This document shows, in pieces, positions 1 through 16,070 of a stretch of 64,000 nt of DNA. The notes under the pieces were generated by a model. The model saw only the letters and a list, made by a program, of their open reading frames with translations. It was not told the DNA's origin and did no database searches. Positions within the stretch are counted from its first letter, which is position 1; every line of letters starts with the position of its first letter. A program made the position numbers and the translations under genes. The DNA lies in contig JAXCGZ010019347.1 in NCBI GenBank assembly GCA_037179515.1, positions 1 through 64,000 on the forward strand. Reading direction: 5' to 3'. The stretch comes from Halocaridina rubra. Taxonomy: Eukaryota; Arthropoda; Malacostraca; Decapoda; Atyidae.

Positions 1-2
1 TT

Positions 3-602
3 CGCATTCCTGGCAACCCCTTTGAGAGAGAGATACGTAATACATTGACAAATCAAGGCATTCCTTCTGAAGAAGTCTTGATTAAGGAGCTTTCTCGCAA
101 ACCAAACTGGGTTTCCTTCGCAATAACGATATCGAAAGGATTTGAATATGTGCCTTACAAACTGAATCAATGGCCTACAGGCACAAGTGTCCAGCCATTT
201 CGTGGGGGCAAACAATGGACACAACCTGGGTATTCTACAAAATATCCCAAACTACAGTCATACCAAAATAAACAGCAAAGAGCTAATGAAACAATCCCCT
301 ATTCGCGAGACTACAGAAAGAGACACGATACAAACCTCTCTTATCGCCGTCCACGCACAAGAGACTTCTACTGGAGTGATGGCTCTTACAACCCTAGACA
401 CTCACCTAGGCATACAAACTTTGGGAAGGCCCGATCATACCACGGCACGTACTCAAACCAGCGTTACACATCCAACGGCAGGTACAGACACCAGGATCCA
501 TGGGCTAACCCCAGAACACACTACAATGATGAATTCCCAGCAGAATCACACAGTCGAAACTACAACTATGACTATGGATACCACCCCAATGAAACATGGT
601 AA
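3..602 (+). CDS. LINE-A ORF1, C-terminal part (nucleic-acid-binding gag-like protein)
   Basis: The frame is open from base 3 to the TAA at 600-602, so the true start is upstream of the window. The first 70 residues hold a WPTG..V.PFRGG segment resembling the end of the folded domain in many LINE ORF1 proteins. The rest is a low-complexity tail rich in Arg, Tyr, His, Asn and Ser with repeated RxY/RxxY steps, as expected for an RNA-binding chaperone tail. The stop overlaps the ORF2 start by 14 bases (589-602). The LINE assignment comes mainly from this position in front of ORF2. Confidence 0.6.
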   Translation, partial: RIPGNPFEREIRNTLTNQGIPSEEVLIKELSRKPNWVSFAITISKGFEYVPYKLNQWPTGTSVQPFRGGKQWTQPGYSTKYPKLQSYQNKQQRANETIPYSRDYRKRHDTNLSYRRPRTRDFYWSDGSYNPRHSPRHTNFGKARSYHGTYSNQRYTSNGRYRHQDPWANPRTHYNDEFPAESHSRNYNYDYGYHPNETW

Positions 603-3421
603 GAATGTAACATTAGTACATGTGAACGCTCAGTCCCTGCTCGCTCATTTTGAGGAAATAATAATGCTAACAAAAGACTACAACATAGACATCCTCTGTG
701 TAAGTGAAACTTGGCTTCCTCCTACAACTGAAAATAGATATGTAAATATCCCAGAGTTTAAAATATTTCGCAATGACCATGGCCGAGGGGGTGGGGTTTG
801 TATTTATGTTAGAAATTATCTTAGTGCATCAGAAATAGCCACAGGTTTAGAAAAAACTGAGGAGCTCGAAGATTTATGGATCACTGTGCAGTATCAGAAA
901 CTTCCATCTTTCATTGTAGGGTGTGTTTACCGTCACCCTAAAGCACCTACCAGTTCATTCAATCATCTGCTAGAAACATTCAGAAATATCTGTGTGCGTC
1001 ATAAACCCATATACATACTTGGTGATTTTAATGATGACTTGCTCTCAGCAGATAACAAAATGAAAAGGGTGATCAACACTGTGAAGTTAACACAAATAGT
1101 GACAAAACCGACCCGCATAACCCCCAATTCTAGGACTCTTATAGATCTGATAATAACAAATAAAGTGGAAAGTATACTCTATTGGGACGTAGTTCCCTGC
1201 CCAATTGCAGACCACGAGCTGAACACTGCTATGCTAAACATAAACAAGCCGAAAAGGAAGCCTCTCCTCAAGACATTCCGGTGTCTAAAAAATTACTCCC
1301 CTGATATCTTTTGTGAAATATTAATCAACAACACAAATGCACTTAATAGAATTAAATACACAGATAACGTCGATTTGCAGGTTGAGATTCTAACAAAGGT
1401 CTTCCTTGAATGCTTAGATAGTTGTGCACCCATTGTAACAAGAAAAATAACCCGCCCCTCAGCCCCCTGGCTAACTAATGACATCAAGGAGGCAATGCAA
1501 ATCAGAAATCAAATACAAAAAGAGCTAAAAATGAATAGATATGATATGACTCTTCGAGAACGTTATAAAACAGAAAAGAAACGTGTCAGATCTCTCATCA
1601 GTGTAAGTAAAAAAGACTTTTACAAAAAACAATTTAATGACTCTAGACATGATACAGCAGCAACATGGAAAGTGATAAGAAGCATGATACCAAATGAAAA
1701 GAGTACCTCAGAAAGTTATGAAAATATTACGGAGTTGAAAGACAAAGCAGAAAACTTTAATAACTATTTTGCTAACGTTGGCAAAAATACATATGAAAAA
1801 ACTCAGGAAAACATCAACTCAGTGAATATGAGTAATTGCTTAAATGACAATTCTTCCAATGAAAACACAAGAGAGTACTTCAAGATTATTCCTATCGATT
1901 GTGCTACCCTAATTCTTACCATAAAGAGCCTAAGAAACTCTGGCTCTTATGGTTCAGATGGTATACCATTTCAGTTCATCAAAGATGCTCTACCCGTGAT
2001 TGCATCCTATATTCTAACTATTATGAACACTTCCATTGTTACTAAAAAGTTTCCTGACTCTTGGAAAATAGCACATGTAATACCTCTGCATAAAAAGGGG
2101 GACGGAGAAGATGTGACAAACTATCGTCCCATTTCCCTCCTACCCATTTTCTCTAAAATATTAGAAAAAATTGTTGCATGCCAACTTATGTCATATTTAG
2201 AATCAAATAGAATAATAAGTATTAACCAGCATGGTTTCAGACCGAAACTTTCGACGGAAACTGCACTGCTTAAAGTTACGAATAGTATATATAATAATAT
2301 AGATATGAAAAAATATCTCTTCTCGTATTATTAGACTTATCAAAAGCCTTCGACAGTGTAAACCATGAAATTCTTTTAAGAAAATGTATTAACTTAAATA
2401 TTGATCCAAGCTGGTTTAGCGAGTATCTGTCTAATCGTAAACAGTCCATACGTCTTAACAACATTATCTCTGTGCCAAAAAATGTATCATTTGGTGTTCC
2501 ACAGGGATCAGTACTTGGTCCTATCCTCTTCTCCATTTACGTAAATGATCTATCTTCTTTCATTTCTGACTGTCTAGTCGTACAATATGCAGATGACACT
2601 CAACTACTCCTTAGTGGTGATATTAATAATCTCCCAGAGCTAACTTTAAGAGCAGAAAACACCTGTCAAAAATTAAAACCTATTTCCAAGAAATTGGGCT
2701 GTTAATTAACGAAAGTAAAACACAGTGCATATTTATTGGTTCAAGGTTCCACATAGCACAAATTCCAGAAAACACAACAATTAATTTTTGCGACAATATT
2801 ATCACACCTAGCAAAACAGTCAAAAACCTAGGAATTCACTTTGATAATCACATGTTGTTTGATTCCCACATAGATAAAGTATGCAAAAAGGTTACAGGAA
2901 CATTAATGTACTTATCACGTATAAAAGACAATTTTGAGACTACCACTCGAATAACTGTTGTTGAATCTCTAGCCCTAAGTCACATTAATTACTGCACAAC
3001 TGTTTGGTGAGCTACCACTAAGGCTCAGATAAACAGAATACAGAAGCTTATTAATTTTGCAGCTCGAGTTGCCCTGGGAGGAATAAGAAAATATGACCAC
3101 ATCACACCAGCTCTCAATAAACTTGGGTGGCTGCGGGCAGAAAATAAGGTCGCTTATGCTATTTATGTTTTTGTATTCAAAACTTTGGACCATCATTATC
3201 CTAGCTGGCTATTTGATTTAAAAACAGTCAGGGATATAAGGGGAACCAACACAAGACAGAGCAGTGAGCTCTTTATTCACAGAACAAACACAGAAGCAGG
3301 TTCAAAGATGATCACTATCAAAGGGCCAACACTCTGGAATAATATTCCAGAGCATCTTAAAAATGCATCCTCTTTCACAGCTTTCAAAGGCAAACTATAT
3401 AGTTTTCTTTTGGACAAATAG
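589..3421 (+). pseudogene. LINE-A ORF2: endonuclease + reverse transcriptase, frameshifted
   Basis: From the ATG at 589 the protein opens with an AP-type endonuclease: HVNAQSLL, then VSETWLPP, GGGVCIYVR and LGDFNDDL, with a DHE-type catalytic end near 1215. The reverse transcriptase follows at about 1880-2720, with the YGSDGIP, NYRPISLL and QHGFR blocks. The frame then breaks near 2320. Downstream frames carry DLSKAFDSVNH, GVPQGSVLGP and the catalytic YADD (about 2585-2597). Further breaks occur near 2690 and at an in-frame TGA at 3009. The C-terminal domain, ending in a TFxAFKxKLYSFL-like segment, stops at 3421. Few lesions imply a fairly young copy. Confidence 0.85.
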
Positions 3422-3710
3422 TTGCTGCTCATTAAGAACTAATTATTCTCATTGTAAGGAAACAAATATGGAAATGATGCCGATAATAACGATCCTGTAT
3501 CTAGTGGCATACTTACTACTTTATTATTAACATTATTGTAACATTTTTATTACAGCATTATTATTTTCTATGAAAGCTACATTTAATTTAACTATATGTC
3601 TAACCCTCTTATTTGTTAGTTTAATTACATGTCTACTTATAAGTTACTATTAATGTTGAATAACCATTGTACAAAATGGAAATAAATGTTTTTGTTTGTT
3701 TGTTTGCCAT

Positions 3711-4227
3711 AAGGCATGAAGTAGCTAGACTTACCTGTTAAGACTCTCTTAGTCTCGTCAGTATGAGATTTGAGAAAGAATTTTGGGCCTTGTTGTACAG
3801 TAAGTTAAAGGTTAGTTTTTCACATTATATGATTTCTTAGCACTAACACACCATTGCTTGAAGTTGTATGCAAAACTACAAAAAAAAAATTTCCTTCAGA
3901 AAACTATTAAAGGTCTTTAGATTATTATTATTTTTTTAAATACAATATCACACGAATTTTAAGACTTGCATAGTAACAGACATACAGGAGCCTCACATTC
4001 TATGGGACTAGGAAATCGAAGCAAAACTTTGTATACGTGTACAAACTTTATGTTTCAGAAAATTCAGACGTTTAACGCTTTTTTTACGTTGGTCCGACTT
4101 AGATTTTAGGTCTTTGATTTTACAACAAATTTCTAATTTGTCAAACTGAATTTGAAACACACACATGCGTAAGTTTTATTTTTTTATTCAATTTAGATAA
4201 ATATGTCAAGGGTAAGGGTGCAAAAAG
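3711..4227. other. AT-rich DNA with no recognised gene
   Basis: This stretch begins after the (TTTG)n end of LINE-A. It has homopolymer runs and no convincing frame. A pyrimidine-rich stretch ending in AG at about 4193 could be a splice acceptor for the coding-like fragment that follows, but nothing else supports this. Confidence 0.3.
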
Positions 4228-4410
4228 AGGAATCTTGGTAGAGAGAGTGACCCTGAGGAGAAAGTAGATGACCATAGTGTTAAAGATGTAGATGACCCTC
4301 AACCTGGTACCTCTGGTGTTGGTCATATCAGTCCATCCGCTGATGAAGATGTCCATGACATTCCCTCTTCTTTAAAGGAAGCTAGTATAACTACAGTGAA
4401 AGCAGGATAG
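4228..4410 (+). other. Acidic coding-like fragment, unidentified
   Basis: A short open stretch ends at a TAG near 4410. It encodes a hydrophilic, Asp/Ser/Pro-rich peptide containing DDPQPGTSGVG. Such PGTSG-type linkers are frequent at the N-termini of transposon-derived proteins, including zf-TTF hAT families. A one-base slip near 4230 would link it to an upstream ATG at 4202. No domain is recognised. It may be a decayed transposon N-terminus or a host exon. Confidence 0.25.
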
Positions 4411-4462
4411 CTTGTTTAGACTGAATGGGATTATAATCCCATATACTGAGTTTATAGTAGTA

Positions 4463-5561
<1,099 letters not shown>

Positions 5562-5575
5562 TATATGGATATAAT

Positions 5576-6110
<535 letters not shown>

Positions 6111-6113
6111 CAT

Positions 6114-6566
<453 letters not shown>

Positions 6567-7848
6567 CACCTTGTTCCTTTTTTGCGCGTTTTTTTATACA
6601 CGAAAGTGCAATAATGCCCCCAAAAAATAATAGTAAAAAATTCGAATTTCGCGAATAATGCCCCTCCCCCATTTTTTTTTTTTTTTTTAATATAGTAAAT
6701 AAGTGCCCACGGATGCTTCTTCCACAAGTACAAAGAGGATTACGATAAGAAAAGATCATCATCCTTATACATTATATGTACACCTGTCCTACTTATGTCA
6801 TATATCTATCTAATCTACATTTGAAGGTGACTAAGGTATTGGCATTTATTATCCTACTAGGAATCCTGTTCCATGCATCAACTACTCTACGGTATTACCA
6901 AACCAATTTTCACCACTTTCCCTTCTGAACCTAAATTCATCAAGTTTAAATCCATTACCCATTACGAGTATTGGTTTGATCATGAATTTTTAAAACTTTA
7001 TTAATATCACCCTTGTTAATCCCTTTAAACCCCCCACCCTACCTCTGTCATATGTCTAGCTAATCTACATTTGAAGGTGTCTAAGGTATTGGCATTTATT
7101 ATCCTAATAGGAATCCTGTTCCATGCATCAGCTACTCTACGGTATTACCAAACCTATTTTCACCAGTTTCGCTTTTGAACCTAAATTTATCAAGCTTAAA
7201 TCTATGACCCATTATGATTTCTGGTTTGATCATGAATTTTTAAAATTTTATTAATATCACCCTTGTTAATCCCTTTAATCCATTTATACACCTCAATCAT
7301 ATCCCCCCTAACTCTGTGCCTCTCTAGAGAATGTAGATTAAGTTTTTTTAATCTGTCATATGGTAGATTTAGGCATTGCATAGTTAATTTTTTTTTCGTT
7401 TTTTAGTCTTGCTTTGGTTATTTATAATTTTTATTTTATCTTTGATTACATTTGCAGATAGAAGTTCGTTCTCCTGCATCCTCCTCCTCTTCTACCGCAT
7501 TAGTTACTTGCTCACAGCCACCATGCATGTCCCAGTGTACTGTATGACTGTTGCCCACTGCATAATAGAGTACAGTACAGTAATGTATGTTAATTTCTAG
7601 CTGTAAAGTGAATATGAATATCTTTGTATACTCTTAAAAATAGATACAGGGCTTTCTGCTTTGTTATGTAGTAATAAAATATGTTTTTTACTTATCTTAT
7701 ATCTTTGGCATGGTGTGTCTATGTAAGGTTTGAAACGTATCTATGCCCCTTTTCACTGTTTCCTATGGAAAATGACTTGTTTTTTCACGCGATTTTCCCT
7801 TTACCCGACACTTCTGAGAACCTATCTAGGCGTTATTCTAAGAACTAG

Positions 7849-7851
<3 letters not shown>
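6567..7851 (-). mobile_element. CACCT element, copy 2, inverted relative to copy 1
   Basis: Reverse complement of copy 1, with CACCTTGTTCC at the left and GAACTAGGTG at the right. The flanking TA has decayed to GA and TG. The captured LINE 3' coding segment is tandemly duplicated here (about 6800-7036 and 7037-7345), and the (AT)n tract of copy 1 is absent. The arms 4463-5212 and 7092-7851 form a long, imperfect inverted repeat. Confidence 0.7.

Positions 7852-7852
<1 letters not shown>

Positions 7853-7931
<79 letters not shown>
7853..7931. repeat. (AT)n microsatellite
   Basis: The AT tract separates CACCT copy 2 from the 5'-truncated RTE element. Confidence 0.97.
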
Positions 7932-7933
<2 letters not shown>

Positions 7934-7935
7934 AG

Positions 7936-9511
<1,576 letters not shown>

Positions 9512-9542
9512 ACCCGTTGTTTGATTTCTCCAGTTTGTGAAG

Positions 9543-11480
9543 ATGGCCAGAAAAAAAGAACAGGATTAAGTACTCAGAAATCTGAACCTTTATCACACAA
9601 GAAAAGGAAAGGAAACTTTGTGGAAAATTGTCAGAGTATCCTGAACTAAATGTTTTACAAAGTACCAACGCCATAAACAGGAACTCGGAGAAAAAGCATA
9701 ATGTACAGTATGTTCGAAATTGATTGAGGGTACTATTTCTCATTTAGTCAGACACCTAAAGACAGGTTACCATATAACTCAAGCAGAACCTGCTAAATCC
9801 GATTCTGTGGCAACCTTATTTACTAAGAAAGATGCCTCAAATAGGGATATAGAAAGATGTAGGCTTAAGATGTTAAAATTCTTATGTGATTATGATCTCC
9901 CAGTTAATATAATGGACCACCTTAGAAAGCTTATGAAAAGTGCCGATCCATATTCTCAGATACTGCAGAAAATTAAGTCTTGTAGACAGGCATCAAGGGA
10001 TATTGTTGTTAATTGCACCGGAAGAGAGAGTTTGAATGAATTAGTGGAATTACTAATGACTCATAAATATTTGTGTATACCTGATGAGAGTACTGATGTT
10101 TCTACAACTAAACATTTAGCTATAGTTGTTAGAATAGTTAACTGAGAGAAAGAAGCTGTTGAAGATAAGTTCATGAATTTATTAGATGGGGAAGATTCTA
10201 GTGCTGATGGTTTATTTCAGATCCTAAAGCAGTTTCTTGAAGACGAGGGAATTCCTTTTGAAAATATGATTGAATAAGCAGCAGACAATGCATCTGTTAT
10301 GATGAGGGACATTGGAGGACTTAAAGCAAAGCTGCAAACAATAGTTCCAAATTATTTGCAATTGGATGCATATGTCATTCCTTACACCTGTGTTCATCTT
10401 CTGCTTGTGTTAAGCTTCCCCAATCCACTGAAGAAATTTGTAAAGATATTCATAACTTTATAAATCACAGCCCTAAGAGACTAGCTAAATTCATAGACTT
10501 TAAAAGAGTTTGTACGAATTGACTGTCATAGAATTTTACATCCTTGCCAGACTAGATGGCTATCTTTAGAACCAGTAGTCAATAGAATTTTAGAGCAATG
10601 GTCAGCTTTTTAGTTATTTTTTCAGTCTGAATCTTTAGAAGATAATAATAAAATTGCAGGTCAGATTCTTGATACTTTGAATAAACTTCTCTTTAAGCTG
10701 TACAGTATTTTGCTTTCTTAACTTACATTTTACCCACAATCAGTAAGATGAACAAATTCCAAAATGAGGCTGTGAAGATACATGTAGCTTATGCTAATAC
10801 TGTGCATTCTGTAAAACTATTCTTGGAAATTAAGAGAATTATTCTTATGTCAACCCTTTATGATTTCACAGTAAACTGCTATAATCCTTCAAATTTTTTG
10901 GCAGAGGATGAATGGTATTTTGGCAGCAAGATTGAAAATGCATTGATAAATGAGCCTGTTGTGTTAGCAGGTGAATTATCAGACTTCAGACTAAGATGCC
11001 TTAACTTTTATATTGAACTAGCTAGTCAGATATGCAAACGTTTGAAGGGTATGAATATTTAAAGGCTTTTGAACGTTTGCGATCCAGTTATTGTGAGAAA
11101 ATGTCTTGCCAAGAGTTAAGCTCCCTTATTTTCTAAGTTCCCTCAACTTATAAGTGAAGATGATTATGATCAGTGTAACGATGAATGGAGAGCTCTCCCA
11201 TTTCAATTTGATCTTGTAAGAAACAGATAATTTTGGTGCTCTGTAAGTAAAGTAAAATGTAGTGATGGGGAACTGATGTTTCCCAAATTATCTTAGTTCT
11301 TGTTGGATTTATTAGTTTTGCCCCAGTCATCAGCTGCAGTTGAGAAGAATTTTTTCACAGGTGAAACATATCTAAACTGATAACAGAAGTTGGTTAAACA
11401 CTGAATCAGTAAATGGTCTCATAGTAACAAAAGAAAATGGTAGCAACACTCCTTGCTGTAACAGGCAACCAAGTGCTGCA
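9543..11480 (+). pseudogene. hAT-family transposase relic (BED finger, RNase H-like core, hATC)
   Basis: A conceptual reading with many stops and frameshifts follows the order of a hAT transposase. A degenerate BED-type finger lies near 9640-9770. A helical region holds the longest intact frame (9720-10145), which ends in the DESTDVSTTKHLA block. Next come an ADNASVMM block at about 10280, a LHPCQTRWLSLEPVV block (10540-10575), and a C-terminal hATC-like region at 11300-11440 (SSAAVEKNFF, then ESVNGL-like). These are family hallmarks. Stops interrupt every part, so it is dead. Terminal inverted repeats were not identified. It could also be a decayed domesticated ZBED-type gene, but the lack of introns favours a transposon. 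Confidence 0.75.
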
Positions 11481-11761
11481 ATGATAAAATCAGCCCAATA
11501 TGCATTCAAACAGTAAGCTACAAATATAATCCTTTCAGTTTAATAAGAATTTTTTAGCATAAAAAGTCCCTTTTATTTTTAATTTGTTAGCAGAAGAGGA
11601 TTTTATTTTTTACAGCATTACAATTTAATATACATCTGTTTGCATAAGAAGTCTTTTTTGTTTTTCCTTTTTATTTCATGAAAATGTTAGCATAGGATTT
11701 TTTGTATTATCTTCTAAGTTTATCCGCATATTTGTCAAATATACACCATAAACTGTGAGTA
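11481..11761. other. AT-rich DNA, nothing recognised
   Basis: Probably the remaining 3' part of the hAT element, but no inverted terminal repeat could be paired by eye. Confidence 0.3.
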
Positions 11762-12932
<1,171 letters not shown>

Positions 12933-12934
12933 AC

Positions 12935-13409
12935 ATGCCTTTATTAAAAAATAAAAATAAAACATGAAAATAAGTAAGGTATCTGTACAAAATTTTGACA
13001 CAGAATTTCATCAGTGCAGATCTTGCACCCCAATGCCAAACAAACGATCATTTTGAAGATATTGTACCACATATAACTGAATATCAACAGTGGGGAAAAT
13101 AACGTTAGTTTATGCTTTTAACACTTTTATTAGCAATATGTGCTGTATATGCATTGATAATATATATGATGTATACTTTTTGGATACTTATTGATTTGCA
13201 TGGGATACGTTTTTGGTCATTATGGTACCTTTTGGAAAGATTTCGGATACATTTTGAAATTTTCCACTGGGTACGCTGCTTCAGCTCAGTCGCTTGACGT
13301 CCTCCGTTGAGTGAGGTTGGATGTATATTTTTCGCAATTTATCTTGTGTTTTTTCTGTTTTTACTCCTATTTTATATACATTTTTTTTACTTTCCAGATA
13401 TGTATAGTG
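12935..13409. other. AT-rich DNA, nothing recognised
   Basis: Small hydrophobic open frames occur here (for example 13112-13297). They look like chance reading of AT-rich DNA: no domain, no start context and no splice logic. Confidence 0.3.
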
Positions 13410-13930
13410 AATATCAAAACATTTTCAAAACTGGCTTTTGAAGAAAAGAGACAAATTATAAAGAAATGTAGACCAACACCAGAACTTAGGGAGCTTAATC
13501 AACAGAGAGGAACAAAAATTATTGGAACTTTCAAACTACTTGATACAGCAAGAAAGAGTGGATTTACTATAACAAAAATGCTCTTTTGATTCCCTTGGTT
13601 GCTATTTTCTATATGTAGTGAAAGTGAGCAGATAAAAATAGGATATTATGATTTAAATAATTTGCCAAATGCTTTAAGTAAACACGAATGATCAGATGCA
13701 CTTTATAAAAGACAAATATTATTGAAAACATTTGGATCTACACAAGTCGACTTGCTCTTAGCTTTGAAATTCACATTAAAAAGCTTAAAGAGATTGAAGA
13801 TATATTGAAAAAATTTATTTGTGACTAACAAGAACTTGCTTTTCATGGAGATAATGAACAGAAATCATCATTAAACTGTGAAAACTATGTTGAGTTACTG
13901 AACTATACTGCAAAATTTGATAGTATCATG
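13410..13930 (+). pseudogene. zf-TTF hAT transposase relic, N-terminal region (copy 1)
   Basis: With frameshifts and stops, this stretch follows the N-terminal TTF zinc-finger region of ZMYM1-like hAT transposases. An FEEKRQIIKKCRPTPEL block lies at 13437-13490, an FPWLLFS-like block near 13590, a DLNNLPNALSKHE block near 13655-13690 and an ELAFHGDNEQ-like block near 13830-13850, ending about 13930. The first part reads in one frame (to 13589); the rest is split between frames. No catalytic core remains. The assignment rests on remembered family sequences, so a profile search would settle it. Confidence 0.55.
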
Positions 13931-14139
13931 TGATTAATTTACTATATTATATCTTTATGGACATGCTCATCTCTATTGCATTATATATAGTAGGCCTTTA
14001 TTCACAATTAAGTATTTAAGAGTCACAAAAGAGGTCAGAAACAGGGGTAAATTATCCCAAATGGTGTAAGTTCGTTACATTTTTGAGATGCCTTGTAGAG
14101 AGGAAGGTGAAAGTTGAGATAGGATAGGGGTGAAGAAGG
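13931..14139. other. Short unassigned spacer
   Basis: No coding signal. It separates the zf-TTF relic from the minus-strand I-like LINE fragment. Confidence 0.3.
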
Positions 14140-15300
14140 GAGAGGTGATGGCGCCGCTTGCGTGCTTTTAACCCCAAGAGGACCACCAGGAAGGAAGGGT
14201 AAGGGAAACTAGACAAAAACAAATTTATAAATATATAAAAATTAAAAATAAATGGATGAACAAAATACGGAAGAGAAAGATTAATAAAAAGAAGGGGTCT
14301 TGCTGATGACCAACAAGGACAACGCTTCCTTTTGGAACCACACTAGCGTGTGTTGGGCTCAAGCTGGAGAGGCTGAGGAACAGGTTTTTAACCTCTTGAG
14401 CTCGTGTCTCGACAAAGAGCATGAGTTGTTGCCTGGTTATCTAGGAGGTGGGTACTGACTGATGATGTTCAGTAGGCTGTCCATGAATTTCATTGTTGCT
14501 ATTCTGATTATGGAGATAGCAACATGAAGGGCATTGGGATCCATGCTAGGTGTTACTGGGGCACTAGTCTTCCGTCGAATTTCAGAAAAGACTTCACGTT
14601 CGAGGATATAGTGGAGCAGTGGATGCGATGAGGCTTCCTGACAAGGTACACTCCTTCACTACATCTTCCACTATTTGCCAGGTGCACTTATAATCATGTC
14701 TCAGACGGTGCAAGTTGACTGCTGTGTTTCTGCGGAGGCTTTTGGAAGGGTGATGTGCTGGAGATTGGTTGTGGCTTTGTACCTCCAGGTGGAGGGAGAA
14801 CTGGTGTCAGTGCACAAGCTGTGTCTGGCTAGTTATAGATTAAGGAGTGACCTGGAAGCTTTGATTTTGATCTGGAGAGTCCCAGGAGGCAGGAATTGAA
14901 TCTGCTCATAGAGAGGCTTAGTTGGCATCTTCATTTCCCTTGATCCTGACATGGCCGGGGATCCAAGCAAGAGTGACTGCTTTTCCAATGTGAAGAATGC
15001 TGGTAATAATTCTCACATTATCTTATATTTGAGGAGTGGCAACTTGATGGCCTGTAGGGCGCCTTTATAGTCGGAGAGAATTAGGGCATGGTCAGTTCCT
15101 TGCTGGGAGAAGAAACTGAGGGCATTGGCTATGGCAACTAGCTCAGTTTGGAGCTAGGAGCAGGAGTTTGACAGCCTCCAGAATTAGACGTGGTCTTCGG
15201 TTTCCTGGAGTTTACTCTGCATTGTTAAAAAACGTTTTCTTTGACATGATGCCTGACCAAATTTTGTAGAGGACGTCAGATTTACATTTGGTTCCATCTC
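14140..15300 (-). mobile_element. I-like LINE (LINE-C) fragment: RNase H and C-terminal finger, decayed
   Basis: The reverse strand matches the distal ORF2 of the LINE-C copy at 45050-51735. The RNase H segment LQTELVAIANAL and the SDxKGALQAIK block lie near 15060-15170. The stretch upstream of the stop, with the NALHVA..I and ISQYPPPR-like end, lies near 14440-14600. The 3' untranslated part runs to about 14140. Stops and gaps are frequent and everything upstream of RNase H is missing. It has diverged much more than the 45-51 kb copy and is therefore older. Confidence 0.75.
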
Positions 15301-15439
15301 ATGGTGTGAGTTTCCTTCCTGTTGAGTGTAAACACAATTGACTGGATCTTATAGAGCTTAGTGATCTTACTACTAGCTGATTATTTTTGTCACGGACCCA
15401 TAATAAAGAGCAGTACAAAATGTTCATAAAATGCCAGGT
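15301..15439. other. Unassigned short interval between LINE fragments
   Basis: Possibly more of the decayed LINE-C copy; no clear frame. Confidence 0.25.
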
Positions 15440-16070
15440 AAAAGATGATCGTGATTACCTAATTGTGATTACCTAATTGTGTTTACGGGAAAGAGCCCAA
15501 AGCTCGTATCTTCCCGTCTCCTCATCGGTTCCATTTTATACTTAGTGATACTTATCATACCTGTCCTTAAAACTATGGATTGAGATAGCATTAACTACCT
15601 CCTCGCTTAGCCAATTCCAATTATCAACTACTCTTACACTGAAAAAGTATTTCCTTACATCCTGCGAAGAAGTTTTCTTACGAAGCTTCAAACTATGACC
15701 TCTAGTTCTAGAGCCAGCCATATCAAAATATCGATCCCTATCCACTCTATCATAACCATGAAGGAATTTAAAGACTGTCACCATATCCCCCCTCACTCTT
15801 CTAGCTTCGAGTGATGGTAAGTCTAATTCCCTCAGCCTCTCATCATAACTGAGATTGCGTATTTCTGGCACCAGTTTCGTGGCATGTCTTTGAACTTTTT
15901 CAAGCTTAGCTATGTGCTTTTTCAAGTGCGGATTCCAAAAGGGGGCTGCATATTCCAGTTTTGGCCTCACATAGGTTACATAAATATTTCTGAACATTTC
16001 CTTGTCCATGTGCCTGAAGGCTACCCTTACATTTGATAAGAATGCATATGCTGACCTTACTATGCCATTT
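15440..16070 (-). mobile_element. LINE-D (CR1-like) 3' fragment with an intact C-terminal frame
   Basis: From 16009 down to 15542 the reverse strand reads without interruption through the LINE-D C-terminal domain: NIYVTYVRPKLEYAAPFWN, RGDMVTVFKFLHG, RTRGHSLKLRKK and the end [10 protein letters not shown]. The 3' untranslated region carries CGGGAAAGAGCCC and finishes in two copies of a 14-base tail unit (ATTACCTAATTGTG on the + strand, 15452-15481). The 5' end is truncated near 16075 inside the reverse transcriptase. It is closely similar to the copies at 57-64 kb. Confidence 0.88.

Larger units (their letters stand above)
1..3710 (+). mobile_element. LINE-A, CR1-group-like non-LTR retrotransposon, cut off at the window start
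   Basis: The element carries the end of a basic ORF1, an ORF2 with endonuclease and reverse transcriptase, an AT-rich 3' untranslated region (3422-3680) and a terminal (TTTG)n tail at about 3690-3706. A short-repeat tail in place of poly(A) is typical of CR1/L2-type LINEs. The 5' end lies outside the window. ORF2 is broken near 2320, near 2690 and at 3009, so this copy cannot move on its own. The clade is inferred from protein motifs and the tail, not from a tree. Confidence 0.8.

Noticed and set aside
13112..13297. Hydrophobic 61-codon open frame resembling a membrane protein
   Set aside because: Composition is what AT-rich DNA gives by chance; no homologous neighbours.
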